From CAVSUB01 sp963730995 (lineage in GTDB: Bacteria; Acidobacteriota; Vicinamibacteria; Vicinamibacterales; 2-12-FULL-66-21): a stretch of DNA of 64,000 nt. Location: contig CAVSUB010000013.1 of assembly GCA_963730995.1 (NCBI GenBank), positions 124,001 through 188,000 on the forward strand, in the 5' to 3' direction. The position numbers were made by a program, and so were the translations under genes. Shown in pieces: positions 9,247 through 17,834 of the stretch. Numbering within the stretch: the stretch's first letter is position 1; each line of letters opens with the position of its first letter. Below the pieces are notes generated by a model. It was given only the letters and a program-made list of their open reading frames with translations. It did no database searches and was not told the DNA's origin.

Positions 9247-9558
9247 TCAGGACTTGAGTAGTTGTCGCAACTTCGCCTTCTTCAGAGTCTCGGCCGGACT
9301 GGCATTCACGCTGTCGATCCAGCGCTGGACCTGCTGAACGGACAGAGCGTGATGGCTGGCAGGCTCACGGACCTGGATCTCGAGCCGAGTTCTGAACCAA
9401 GGCCTTCGATCCACCCATCTTTCTTCAGCCTGGCTAGGCCAAGCGCTGCACGCTTCGTAGAGCGTTTCCGCCTCCACATCGACGGAGTGAGAGATGCCCG
9501 TCGGAGCTCTTGAAGCTAACGGAAACAGATCCGGAGGGACATGGGCGGAGTTTATCAT
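9247..9558 (-). CDS. Small acidobacterial protein of the HSVDV family, frame disturbed in the middle
   Basis: 103 aa member of an uncharacterised small family also represented at 35304-35575: both begin with G-[IV]-x-HSVDV-x-A and L-[YF]-EA and end with a Trp followed by SP and a basic helix. The N-terminal and C-terminal parts fit, but about residues 36-55 read as unrelated sequence. In the +1 frame the same bases give AALGLARLKKDGWIEGLG, which is what the family would have. So two compensating indels (about 9391 and 9452) appear to flank this stretch. Function unknown, no signal peptide. Confidence 0.5.
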   Translation of the reverse strand: MINSAHVPPDLFPLASRAPTGISHSVDVEAETLYEACSAWPSQAEERWVDRRPWFRTRLEIQVREPASHHALSVQQVQRWIDSVNASPAETLKKAKLRQLLKS

Positions 9559-9823
9559 TTTCGCTATTTATTCGCCAAACCCACCGTCCGGCGCCGGTGC
9601 AAAGTGGGGAATCCCGTGGAGTCTGGCTTTTCTTGGGCCGAAATCAAGATGTTTCGCCCGAAGGGCGACAACGGGAAGCCGGATGACAGGAGTCATCGAA
9701 CGAGCGCAGCTGCACGCAACAGTCGTGCGGCATCGCTGTCATTACGGCGCGTATCGTGGTCGATCGTGGGTCGCTGGACGGCTGGGGCCGGAGACGCTCC
9801 GGGCCCCAGCGAGACGGACGAGG

Positions 9824-10543
9824 TTACGAACGTCGGCGCCTGAAGCCGACGCCGGCCATCCCCAGAGCACCCAGCAGCAGTGACGAAGGCTCCGGAACGG
9901 TGTTGCTTGACGGGGTCGAGGCGAAGTTCAGATCACCCGTGCTCGTGCCCGCAGTAGTACGCGTCAGCGCGACTCCTATCGTGAGCGAATACGGGTCGGT
10001 TGTCGGAACGAGTGAATTGGTCGTCGTCCCGGCATACGCGGGACCGGCGAACGATCCAGTGTTGCTCAACAGGTTCGCACCACTGAACTGCAACGCCGTG
10101 TTGGATGTGCCTCCCCAGGCCCGGCCGGTCACTGTTCCGCTGTCGCCTGAGTTGGTGCCGCCGATCGCCAGCAACTGAGACTGAGAACCGGTGAATCCGG
10201 TATCTGACGCATACAAGAAAATGGAATGCGTTCCAGAATCAGCTGTGGTGGCGGAGAACGTGAGATCCAGTTGCGGCGCCGTCGCGGAACCGAGCATCGG
10301 TTTGCTCTGGGAGGTGTTCACGGCGAGCGTGAACCCGAATGCGGAGGTGGAGAAGCTGAGACCCCCCAACGCCGAGAGCATGTCACCCGCGGCGTTGTCC
10401 TGGACCATGAGATCGTCACCACCCGAGCACGCGAGGTCGTTGCAGATCGCGGCGATCAGCGCGGCGTCTGCCCGCTCGCCCGAGCCGAGGAGCCCGACAA
10501 TAGCTAAGAATCCAATCAGAATCCCTGAGGTTCTCTTCCTCAT
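9824..10543 (-). CDS. PEP-CTERM sorting-domain protein
   Basis: 239 aa exported protein. The start is the ATG at 10543, preceded by GGAGG at correct spacing; the open frame extends further upstream but without a binding site. A signal peptide (ILIGFLAIVGLLGSG...ADA) is followed by a Ser/Thr/Gly-rich body of predicted beta strands, and the C-terminus has the complete PEP-CTERM signal: VPEPSS, a hydrophobic helix (LLLGALGMAGVGF) and RRRRS. Such proteins are processed by exosortase and usually anchored or released with exopolysaccharide. No exosortase gene is seen in this window. The function of the body is unknown. Confidence 0.85.
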   Translation of the reverse strand: MRKRTSGILIGFLAIVGLLGSGERADAALIAAICNDLACSGGDDLMVQDNAAGDMLSALGGLSFSTSAFGFTLAVNTSQSKPMLGSATAPQLDLTFSATTADSGTHSIFLYASDTGFTGSQSQLLAIGGTNSGDSGTVTGRAWGGTSNTALQFSGANLLSNTGSFAGPAYAGTTTNSLVPTTDPYSLTIGVALTRTTAGTSTGDLNFASTPSSNTVPEPSSLLLGALGMAGVGFRRRRS

Positions 10544-10807
10544 GCCACCTCCGTTCTGCGATGCCAGGTTTCCGACACATCGCCGTCGCAGCGCAAGCAA
10601 CGCCGAGGCCACAACGAGCAATGGTGGCGCGAGATGCCAGGTGCGAATTTCTCTGGGAATTCCAGCGTATCTCGAATGGCCGGGATCAGCAGCGCGGCGT
10701 TTAATGACGACCGAACTGCCACACTCAGGAACTTTGGTCGCCGCGCCGACAGTTGAGTCAGTTATCAATCGCGCGCGGACGAAGCCCGCAACGGCGAGCG
10801 ACCTCTT

Positions 10808-10990
10808 CTACGCCGCTACTCTTGCGATCGAATCGCTGACCACGTTTCTGACATCTGTCCGTAGTGCGAGGACCTGCGTCTTTGCCGCGCGCTGCAACAT
10901 GTCCGCGAGCGTCTCCGCTGCCTCATCCTTAACGTTCGCCTGGCACGTTCCGGTCGTGGTGCGGCCAGCTCGGCTAGTGGCAGCGCGCGA
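10808..10990 (-). other. Possible short coding fragment between two genes
   Basis: The gap 10544-11046 has no complete gene. On the minus strand a frame ending at 10808 reads as a coherent helical protein (VKDEAAETLADMLQRAAK, then LALRTDVRNVVSDSIARVAA) but has no start codon with a binding site. It could be the C-terminal remnant of a small gene. The rest of the gap shows nothing recognisable. Confidence 0.25.
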
Positions 10991-11046
10991 GAAACGGCCT
11001 CGGCATGAACCATGCGTTTTCCGGTACGTTCCCGAAGGAGGTCGTC

Positions 11047-11727
11047 ATGAAAACTGTGTTCCTGACTGTGCTGATGCTTTCGCTGTCGAGCGGCCCGCTA
11101 CTCGCGGACAAGAAGACCGACGAGCGGCTCGCCAACGCGGCGAAAGCGTTCGACGAAATTATGTCGGCGCCGGACAAGGGGATTCCCGGGACCGTGCTCA
11201 ACAAGGCCGAATGCATCGCGATCGTGCCCGGTATGACGAAAGGGGGATTCATCGTCGGCGGGTCGTTCGGGCGTGGTGCTTTCAGTTGCCGGGGCAAAGA
11301 CAAGTCGGGATGGGGCGCGCCGGTGATGATCGAACTCGGGGGCGGCAGCGTGGGCTTTCAAATCGGTGCAGAGGCGACCGACGTCGTGATGTTGATCATG
11401 AATCGAGAGGGGATCGACAGCCTGCTCAAGAGCAAGTTCACGCTGGGGGGTGAGGCCTCGGTCGCCGGCGGGCCCGTTGGCCGAGAGACCACTGCCGAAA
11501 CCGACGCCGCCATGAAGGCGAAGATCCTGAGCTACTCGCGGAGCCGCGGACTCTTTGCGGGGATCGAGCTGAAGGGCGTGACCCTGCACCAAGACGAGGA
11601 CGCCAACAAAGCCGTGTACGGGAAGCCAATGAGCGCGGATGAGATTCTCAAGGGTGTCACACCGGCGCCGGCCGGTAGCAAGCCGCTGATCAATATTCTC
11701 ACGAAGTACACGCCGAAAGGAGTGTAG
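11047..11727 (+). CDS. SYLF-domain (Ysc84/DUF500) lipid-binding-like protein
   Basis: 226 aa. The start ATG at 11047 has GGAGG upstream at good spacing; a longer frame exists but lacks a site. A signal peptide (TVFLTVLMLSLSSGPLLA) precedes the SYLF domain, recognised by IPGTVLNKAECIAIVPG, KGGFIVGGSFGRG, IELGGGSVGFQIGAEATD and later YSRSRGLFAGIELKG. Eukaryotic members bind phosphoinositides; bacterial ones are envelope proteins of unclear role. Expected location is the periplasm. It is a single gene, divergent from the PEP-CTERM gene about 500 bases away. Complete by length and motifs. Confidence 0.88.
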   Translation: MKTVFLTVLMLSLSSGPLLADKKTDERLANAAKAFDEIMSAPDKGIPGTVLNKAECIAIVPGMTKGGFIVGGSFGRGAFSCRGKDKSGWGAPVMIELGGGSVGFQIGAEATDVVMLIMNREGIDSLLKSKFTLGGEASVAGGPVGRETTAETDAAMKAKILSYSRSRGLFAGIELKGVTLHQDEDANKAVYGKPMSADEILKGVTPAPAGSKPLINILTKYTPKGV

Positions 11728-12821
11728 GCATCGAAAAGGGGCGGGAAGGCGTAAGCTCCTCTCGCCATGCCCGACGCTCAGGCGCTGGAGGCTTTGGAGA
11801 TTACAGGGTGATGCTGATTGGCGTCGCGTTGATCCCGTGGATTATTCGTCATCCCCGAAGTGCTGCTGGCGCTTTACGCGGCGCTCATGACAATGGCCCT
11901 GGGCGTCCAGTCGAAGACGCTCTCCGTCGGATCGTGGTTTGCCTACTTCGCCGGGTTCGCGTGGCCTGCGGTGCTGACCACGTTCCGTCGACTTACCGGA
12001 GAACCTGCAATCAAATCCTTCTTCACTCGTGTAATCAGGTCGTCAGCATGGAGTCTCGCAGCGCGGAGTGAGACTCCACGCTTTCGCTCCCATCTAATCC
12101 GGTATCTGTGAAGGTCGCCCAGGTTGGATTCGAACTCGCCGAGGAATCCGCGGGCACGCATCAACTGCCGAATACTCTCCCATTGTGCGGCCGCGTCGGC
12201 GGCGCGTCGCTGCTCGTCTAACCGTTCAATCAGGTCGGCCTCATCCATCGAGGGAGGAATCGGTCCACAGCCGCACCCCAATTTCATTGGGGTTTCTGGT
12301 GACGCTCCCGTCCGTGGAGGCCCGAGGGAGGTGGCGGGAGCGGGGGAGGATGGGCGGACGTGACCGCAAGCGCGATTAGGTCGGAGGCCATAATGTCGCC
12401 CGTTAGCTGGCTGGGTGTTAGGGACGGAATCCGCAACTGGCTGCTCACGGCAGCGTGAACGAATATCTCCGCAACTGACTGATCGATCGAAGGGTTCTTG
12501 CTGGCGAAGACTACGGAGCGAGTGTCCGAAGTTTGTATGCAAATTTCGGACAGCTCTCGCAGCACCAGCAGAGGGCAGCCGGCGCCATTGCTAAGAGGGG
12601 AAGGTACCAGAAGCAGTCGAGTGCTGCCCTCAGCGCGGCGCGGCCGCTATGGGCCGTGAGTCGATCGCGTTGGGTTGATCTGTGGCGTTGCCGCTCACTA
12701 CGTTGCACGGCGTTCTGGTTGTTCACCAGAGCACGCCTTGAGTCTCGAGCTGGGGCTCCTACAAGGCCTGGCGGTCCAACTGACCAGTCTGGGCCGCTGA
12801 TGGCGCGCGTGCCTCAAGAAG
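11728..12821. other. Gap with repeat R2 copy 1 and ambiguous open frames
   Basis: No confident gene. On the minus strand 11943-12300 reads as a plausible helical protein (LIERLDEQRRAADAAAQW, RGFLGEFESNLGDLHR) continuous with the frame through repeat R2. On the plus strand 11860-12060 reads as hydrophobic segments. Neither has a clear binding site and they overlap each other. Repeat R2 is listed separately. Confidence 0.4.
12249..12360 (+). repeat. Repeat R2, copy 1 (left of ADOP permease)
   Basis: About 110 bases shared with 15689-15800 in the same orientation. The first 28 bases are identical, then a small hairpin (ACCCCAAT-TTC-ATTGGGGT here, degenerate in copy 2), then a block ending in GGTGGCGGGAGCGGGGGAGG identical in both. 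The two copies bracket the ADOP permease gene as direct repeats. Confidence 0.75.
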
Positions 12822-15326
12822 CTACTCGTATTTCAGTGCCCTCATCGGATCCACTCGTGACGCCCGGTACGCGGGAATGAAGCCGGCGCATAGCGCGACC
12901 ACCGCCAGCACGGCGGCCGACAGCGCCAGCACCGACGGATCAGCACCGGTCATCTGAAAGAGCATCGACTGCGCGCTCTTGCCGACGCCGAGCGCGCCGA
13001 CGAGGCCCACGAGCGCTCCCATAACCGTCATGGTTGCCACTTGACGCAGCACCATGCCGCGAACGCGACCAGGCGCGGCTCCCAGAGCTATGCGGAGGCC
13101 GATCTCACGCGTGCGCTGCGCGACGGTATAGGCAAGGACGCCATAGAGACCAATCGCCGCGAGCAGCGTCGCCAGCAGCGCGAATGCCGCCGAGAGCGCC
13201 GTCATCATGCGATCGAGATACGTGTTGTTGCGGACCTGCTCGGGGAGGGTCTCGAGCGCCTCGATGGGCAGATTCGGATCCAGCCGCTTCACAAGGGCTG
13301 TGATCGCCGACACCGCGCGCGCGACATCGCCCGAAGTTCGCAGGTAGAGGTGCATCCCGCCGAGCCCCTCGTCCTGTCGATACGGCACGAAGAATTGCGG
13401 CGGGACCGCCTGCTTCACGTCGCTGTACTTCGCATCCTCGACGACTCCGACGATCGTCGTGTCAAGTGCGCTGCGGTAGCCTTCTCCCGGGGCCCATCCC
13501 ATCGATCTGCCGACGGCGTCGTTCCCAAGGCCAAACTTCTTTGCGAACGTCTGGTTGACGAGGGCAACCTTCGCGGAGTTCACCGTGTCGGCTTCGGTGA
13601 ACTCGCGTCCGGCAATGAGGGGGATGCCAAGCGCGGAGAAGTAGCCGGGACCGACTCTGTTGTAGCGGGAACCGGTGTCCGTATCTGGTCCGGCCTTGAA
13701 CCCTTGTACCGCGACACCCCGTGACCGGTTGACCGCCGCCAGAAGCGGCACGTTCGACATCGTCACGGCCGTCACGCCCGGCGCTGCCCGAAGCTCCTCC
13801 TCGACACGCTGAAAGAACAGACGGGTGCGATCGACCGAGTAGCCGTTCAGGTCGGGCGACAGACCGAACGTGACGACCTGATCGACGTTGAATCCGAGAT
13901 CCACCCGACTGACGTTCAGTAGGCTCTTCACGAAGAAACCCGACGAGGCAAGCAGCATCATGGCGAGCGCGATCTGCGACGTGGCGAGCAGAAGCCCGGC
14001 GCGCACGGCGCCTTTCGCGCCGGACGGCTGGCCAGCCTGGGTCTTGAGCGTGGAGACGAGGTCGGGCCGCGTGCTGTGGACCGCGGGAAAGAGCCCAAAC
14101 AGCAGGCCGGTCGCGAACGTCAAGCTCACTCCGAACAGGATGACGGTGCCGCTGATGGTGAAAGAGAGTGTGTGTTGTACTTCGGCCGGCAGCAGCGAGC
14201 TGACGAGCGCGAGCGTCCAACGGGCAACGACCAATCCGGCGATGCCGCCGAGAACCGCTAGCAGCAACGATTCGGTGAGGAGCTGTCCGATCAAACGGGC
14301 CCGGCTCGCGCCGATCGCGAGCCGGACAGCCATCTCTCCGGCGCGGGCCGCCGATCGCGCGAGCAGCAGGTTCGCGATGTTGGCGCAGGCGATGAGCAGC
14401 ACGAACGCCGTGACGCCGAGCAATAGGCGGAGCGGCGTCTTCGCCTCGTCGGGAACCGAGCTTTGGCCGCGTCCGCCCGGCGTGAGGAGAATGGGTTTGG
14501 CGCGGAAACGCGCCATCGTCTGCGCGCTCATGTCCTTCTGCAGCGGCGCTTCGACTTCATTGATGATGCCGTGATACTGGGTCGCGAGCGACGCGCGTGC
14601 GGCGTCAATCGTCACCCCCGGCCGCCTGCGCGCGAACAGGTACGCCCAATAGTCGGTTCGGAGTGACCAGTCGGTATCGGCGCCAAGCATCGAGCGAAGC
14701 GTAATCGGGACAAACACGGCAGACCGCATCCCGATGGTCGTGCCGTCGAAGCCCTTCGGCGCGACGCCGACGATGGTGAGGCTTTGGCCGTTGACGATGA
14801 CCTGTTTGTTGAGGATGGTTGGGTCGAGCCCGAGTCGCGATGACCAATAGTTGTAGCTGAGCACCACAACACGCGACTCGCCCGCGACTCTGTCGTCATT
14901 CGAATCGAGCAGCCGCCCAAGTGCCGGCTGCAGTTGCAGCACCGGGAAATAGCTGCCGGACACGAGCAAGCCCTCGCCGCTCAATGTCTGCGCGTCGTAC
15001 GCGAGGTTTGCACCGAAGCCGACATGCGCCGCGATGTCCGTGAAGACAGTTTGGGTCTTCTGCAAGTCGCGGAACATGGGATAGCTGAAGACGACGTCGC
15101 AGTCGCCCGCTCGGCCGCAGCTCCCAAAGCCGGGCTTCGGGCCGGGCGCGCTCAAGTTCACGAGCTCCGAAGGATTCGGAACCGTGAGCGACTGCAGCAG
15201 CACCTGATGGAAGACTAAAAAGATTGCCGCGCTCGCGCCAATGCCGAGCGCGAGCGAGACGCACGCGATGGCGGTGACGAAGGGAGTTCTCAGCAGCGTT
15301 CTGATGGCGAACCTGAGACTGCGCAC
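12822..15326 (-). CDS. ADOP-family ABC-type permease (duplicated FtsX/MacB architecture)
   Basis: 834 aa, two repeats of the MacB periplasmic-core/FtsX module. Visible parts: first membrane helix (TAIACVSLALGIGASAAIF), MacB core to ~residue 285, an FtsX block (LLIACANIANLLLARSAARA, MAVRLAIGASRARL), a second core, and a second FtsX block ending in REIGLRIALGAAPGRV and the terminal SRVDPMRALKYE. This is the acidobacterial duplicated orphan permease family, encoded without an ATPase gene next to it. Expected in the inner membrane, exporting or extracting an unknown substrate. Unlike the copy at 28802 it lacks the cytoplasmic N-terminal extension and has no PadR regulator nearby. No disruption seen. 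Confidence 0.9.
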   Translation of the reverse strand: MRSLRFAIRTLLRTPFVTAIACVSLALGIGASAAIFLVFHQVLLQSLTVPNPSELVNLSAPGPKPGFGSCGRAGDCDVVFSYPMFRDLQKTQTVFTDIAAHVGFGANLAYDAQTLSGEGLLVSGSYFPVLQLQPALGRLLDSNDDRVAGESRVVVLSYNYWSSRLGLDPTILNKQVIVNGQSLTIVGVAPKGFDGTTIGMRSAVFVPITLRSMLGADTDWSLRTDYWAYLFARRRPGVTIDAARASLATQYHGIINEVEAPLQKDMSAQTMARFRAKPILLTPGGRGQSSVPDEAKTPLRLLLGVTAFVLLIACANIANLLLARSAARAGEMAVRLAIGASRARLIGQLLTESLLLAVLGGIAGLVVARWTLALVSSLLPAEVQHTLSFTISGTVILFGVSLTFATGLLFGLFPAVHSTRPDLVSTLKTQAGQPSGAKGAVRAGLLLATSQIALAMMLLASSGFFVKSLLNVSRVDLGFNVDQVVTFGLSPDLNGYSVDRTRLFFQRVEEELRAAPGVTAVTMSNVPLLAAVNRSRGVAVQGFKAGPDTDTGSRYNRVGPGYFSALGIPLIAGREFTEADTVNSAKVALVNQTFAKKFGLGNDAVGRSMGWAPGEGYRSALDTTIVGVVEDAKYSDVKQAVPPQFFVPYRQDEGLGGMHLYLRTSGDVARAVSAITALVKRLDPNLPIEALETLPEQVRNNTYLDRMMTALSAAFALLATLLAAIGLYGVLAYTVAQRTREIGLRIALGAAPGRVRGMVLRQVATMTVMGALVGLVGALGVGKSAQSMLFQMTGADPSVLALSAAVLAVVALCAGFIPAYRASRVDPMRALKYE

Positions 15327-15688
15327 TACGCCGTCTGACGAGACGAGGGGCGCAACGGTTGGCTCGGTACGCCGGCAACCTCGGGAACAGGGACCGATGG
15401 TCAGAATCCCAGGAGACGGCGGTGACCTCGCGACAGTGAGGCGCTATCGGCCTGTAAGGAATCGCCCCGAACGTGCGTTCATCTCTTGTAGGGGGCGGTG
15501 TGTCTTGCGGAAGAGCTTGGCTGGCTGATGGGGATTAGAACTAGCAAGATTTCCGCTGCCAAGCGAGTTCCCGGGAATGCCGCGCGTCAATTCGTGATTC
15601 GTCCCGAGTAGTCGCTAGCGTTTCCCGAATTCCCGACGCTAACGCCCCGGTCGCGTGTCGAGGGAAGACAGGTTCCCGCCGACGTGGT

Positions 15689-15800
15689 GGGAGGAATCGG
15701 TCCACAGCCGCACCCCAGTTTTATTGAGGTTTCGCGTGAGGCTGCCGTCAGTTGAGGCAAAAGGGAGGTGGCGGGAGCGGGGGAGGATAGGGCCGACGCG
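15689..15800 (+). repeat. Repeat R2, copy 2 (right of ADOP permease)
   Basis: Second copy of the repeat at 12249-12360, same orientation. The hairpin has degenerated (ACCCCAGT/ATTGAGGT), while the flanking blocks are nearly unchanged. The copy ends ~20 bases before the tRNA-Ser fragment. Confidence 0.75.
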
Positions 15801-15820
15801 CTAACCGCGTAGGATTGAGA

Positions 15821-15856
15821 GCGCAGAACACGCTTTCCAAGCGTGCTCCTTCAATC
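15821..15856 (-). pseudogene. tRNA-Ser(GGA) fragment, anticodon arm
   Basis: On the minus strand the bases TTGAAGGAGCACGCTTGGAA and the following AGCGTGTTCTGCGC are those of a bacterial tRNA-Ser: D-arm end, a perfect CACGC/GCGTG anticodon stem with loop TTGGAAA (anticodon GGA), and the start of the variable arm. The acceptor stem, the D-arm start and the T-arm are missing, so it cannot be a functional tRNA. The same ~20-base core occurs at 23795 and 31588. Confidence 0.6.
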
Positions 15857-16106
15857 GCCGCCGCTCAAGCCGTTAGGACGAGCCTTCAAGTCATGTCCCG
15901 GCGATCGACTGCCGACAAGCGTTTCGTTTTCAGTGATTGAGAAAGTGAGATTTGCGGGGGCACGCAACCGACATTATCTGCAGCTCTGGCGGCCCGCAGC
16001 GTGACGGCAATCCTCATCAGCACTCAAAGTAGCTGGTTGCAGACGCCATTCACGTCGTATGGCAAACGCCGTGAATTGACGGGTGCCTTGAGCAGGGTCG
16101 TTGAGT

Positions 16107-16621
16107 TCATCGTTCAATCGCTGGTCTAGCCCGGCCCATGGTAATCGAGGCTCCATCGCCCGTCACCGATGCAAAACCGAGCCTCTCATACAGGCGGACG
16201 GCTGGTTCTGCGCCGACACACTCAGCGAAACCCTGTCGTACGATTCGTCTGCGCGTCGAAGAAGCCGCCGCAGCAGTTGCGTGCCGATTCCACAGCCACG
16301 AGCGTCGGGGCGCACAGCGATACTGAGTTCCGGGGTCACGGTGTCGATAAAACCATAGCCGTGATCGTGATCAGCCCAGAGCCGCAGCCATGCGGCGCCG
16401 ATCGCATCGCCATTCGAGTCCAGGGCGATGATCGCCTCATCCCCTCGCCGGCCCCAAGAGCTGACGTAGCGCGCGAGCTCTGGTTGCGCCACGACGGAGT
16501 AGTCCGGCGGAGGGCTCCCAGGTGGAACGAACACCGCCAGGTACAACATGTCGCGGAGGACAGGCTCGTCGGACGGCTTTGCGCGAAACCTGACACTCGG
16601 CAGCAGGGGACAAATGGCCAT
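16107..16621 (-). pseudogene. GNAT N-acetyltransferase with C-terminal frameshift
   Basis: GCN5-related acetyltransferase. The acetyl-CoA loop (RPDARGCGIGTQLLRRLL) and the preceding beta-strand (ELSIAV) are present. The frame starting at 16621 ends early at 16163, but the other frame continues the family's last motif, PAVRLYERLGFA, to a stop at 16107. One missing base near 16207 (AGAACCAGCC where AACCCAGCC is expected) explains the break. If this is an assembly error the gene is intact, about 171 aa. The substrate of the acetylation cannot be predicted. It stands alone, upstream of the hydrolase genes on the same strand. Confidence 0.7.
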
Positions 16622-16763
16622 CGCACCTACGGCAAATCCTCCGCGAAAAGACGCAGTGCGTCAAAGGGCTCGCGTCGTGGCTGATTGATCACTTCTCGCC
16701 AGGCGGCCAGTTTGTGGCGGGTGTGTCTCCGTTGCCTGATCTAGCTTGTCTCAAAGAGAACCG

Positions 16764-17735
16764 TCACCGTGCCACATCGAGTCCGAATACCGAAGTGAGA
16801 ACGGCCTTCACATCTGCGATGGCTTTGACGTGTGCCGCAGCGTCGTACCCGACCGTCGCACCGCGCCCGATGCACGCATCAGCGGGAGTCAACGGCACGC
16901 CGGTATCACGATTGACGATGCGCCCGACGGGATTCTCGTTCAGCAGGCACTGGCTACGCGACCGGGTCTCCAATCGCCTCACTGGAGAAGCAGCAGGGTT
17001 GTCGAATGCGTGGTGCGCGCCGGCGTACTCCGTGAGGCTGACATCTTTACCTGCTCTCTGCAAGCGCTCCACGTATGACCGGCACTGAGCGATCGGCGCG
17101 GCATCATCGGCCGTGCCGTGAAAGAGATGGATCGGTCGATCAACAACGTCGGTATCGTCGACAAACGTGGTAGAACACGGGGCATAAAACGGCAGGTAGA
17201 CGGCGAACGCTGTTCCCGGCGTCGCATACATGCGCTGAAATCGCTTGAGACTGGCGTAGAGCGCGACCTTTCCGCCACGCGAGCCGCCGAAAATTCCGAT
17301 CCGTGTCGGGTCGATGCGCGGATGCTTCGCGAGGAGTTCGAGTGCGCGATACGCATCATTGATCATCGTCAACGTGCCGAACTGAAACTGGTCAGCCGTC
17401 GTCGATTCGATGCCCCGCCCAGTGAAGCCATCCAGAAGGAAGGTCGCGACGCCCATGTCGTTCAGCTCGCGCGACCACCGATCGTCGCCCCCCATGATTC
17501 CGGCGGATCCGTGTACCATCACCAGGGCCGGCACGCGCGCAGTACCGGCTGCCGGTAGTCGCAGTTCGGCGGCTATCGTCCCGGGACGACCGTCTCGGGC
17601 ACCGACCAGGAACTGTTCATCGGTTAGAGTCGTGGTTTGGAGAACGTGTAGCTCAATTTTTGCAGGTCCAGCCGCTCGGTTTGACGTGCCGAGGGCGCCA
17701 ACAACGAGGAGCGGAACCAAGAATCGAAGCCTCAT
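16764..17735 (-). CDS. Exported dienelactone-hydrolase-like alpha/beta hydrolase
   Basis: 323 aa. The start ATG at 17735 has GGAGAGAG upstream. A signal peptide (RFLVPLLVVGALGTSNRAA) is followed by an alpha/beta-hydrolase fold of the dienelactone hydrolase type: oxyanion region VMVHGSAGIMGG, nucleophile elbow IFGGSRGGKVAL, acid in FHGTADDAAP and His in YAGAHHAFDNP. The ~50-residue tail after the His, with two Cys, is an addition. Expected to hydrolyse an ester or lactone in the periplasm. It ends about 140 bases before a larger hydrolase on the same strand lies upstream; the two could be cotranscribed (larger gene first). Confidence 0.85.
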   Translation of the reverse strand: MRLRFLVPLLVVGALGTSNRAAGPAKIELHVLQTTTLTDEQFLVGARDGRPGTIAAELRLPAAGTARVPALVMVHGSAGIMGGDDRWSRELNDMGVATFLLDGFTGRGIESTTADQFQFGTLTMINDAYRALELLAKHPRIDPTRIGIFGGSRGGKVALYASLKRFQRMYATPGTAFAVYLPFYAPCSTTFVDDTDVVDRPIHLFHGTADDAAPIAQCRSYVERLQRAGKDVSLTEYAGAHHAFDNPAASPVRRLETRSRSQCLLNENPVGRIVNRDTGVPLTPADACIGRGATVGYDAAAHVKAIADVKAVLTSVFGLDVAR

Positions 17736-17834
17736 TTCTCTCTCCGTTCTACAGATACCGAGCGTCTCGATGAGAGCGGCGAGCGCGCCGGCTGATGGCG
17801 ACGACTCGGATAATAGAGGAGCAAAGCGCTTGAG

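Larger units (their letters stand above)
15327..16106. other. Gap with repeat R2 copy 2 and a tRNA-Ser fragment
   Basis: No protein gene is supported. The region holds repeat R2 (15689-15800) and a tRNA-Ser anticodon-arm fragment (15821-15856), both listed separately. The remainder has short open frames without binding sites. Confidence 0.6.

Noticed and set aside
10191..11453. 420-codon plus-strand open frame opposite the PEP-CTERM gene
   Set aside because: It overlaps two confident genes (PEP-CTERM on the other strand and SYLF in another frame) and has no protein-like pattern; it is a by-product of high GC.
12118..12140. GAGTTCGAATCC, tRNA T-arm-like sequence on the minus strand
   Set aside because: No other tRNA arms around it; it is part of an open frame and probably coincidence.
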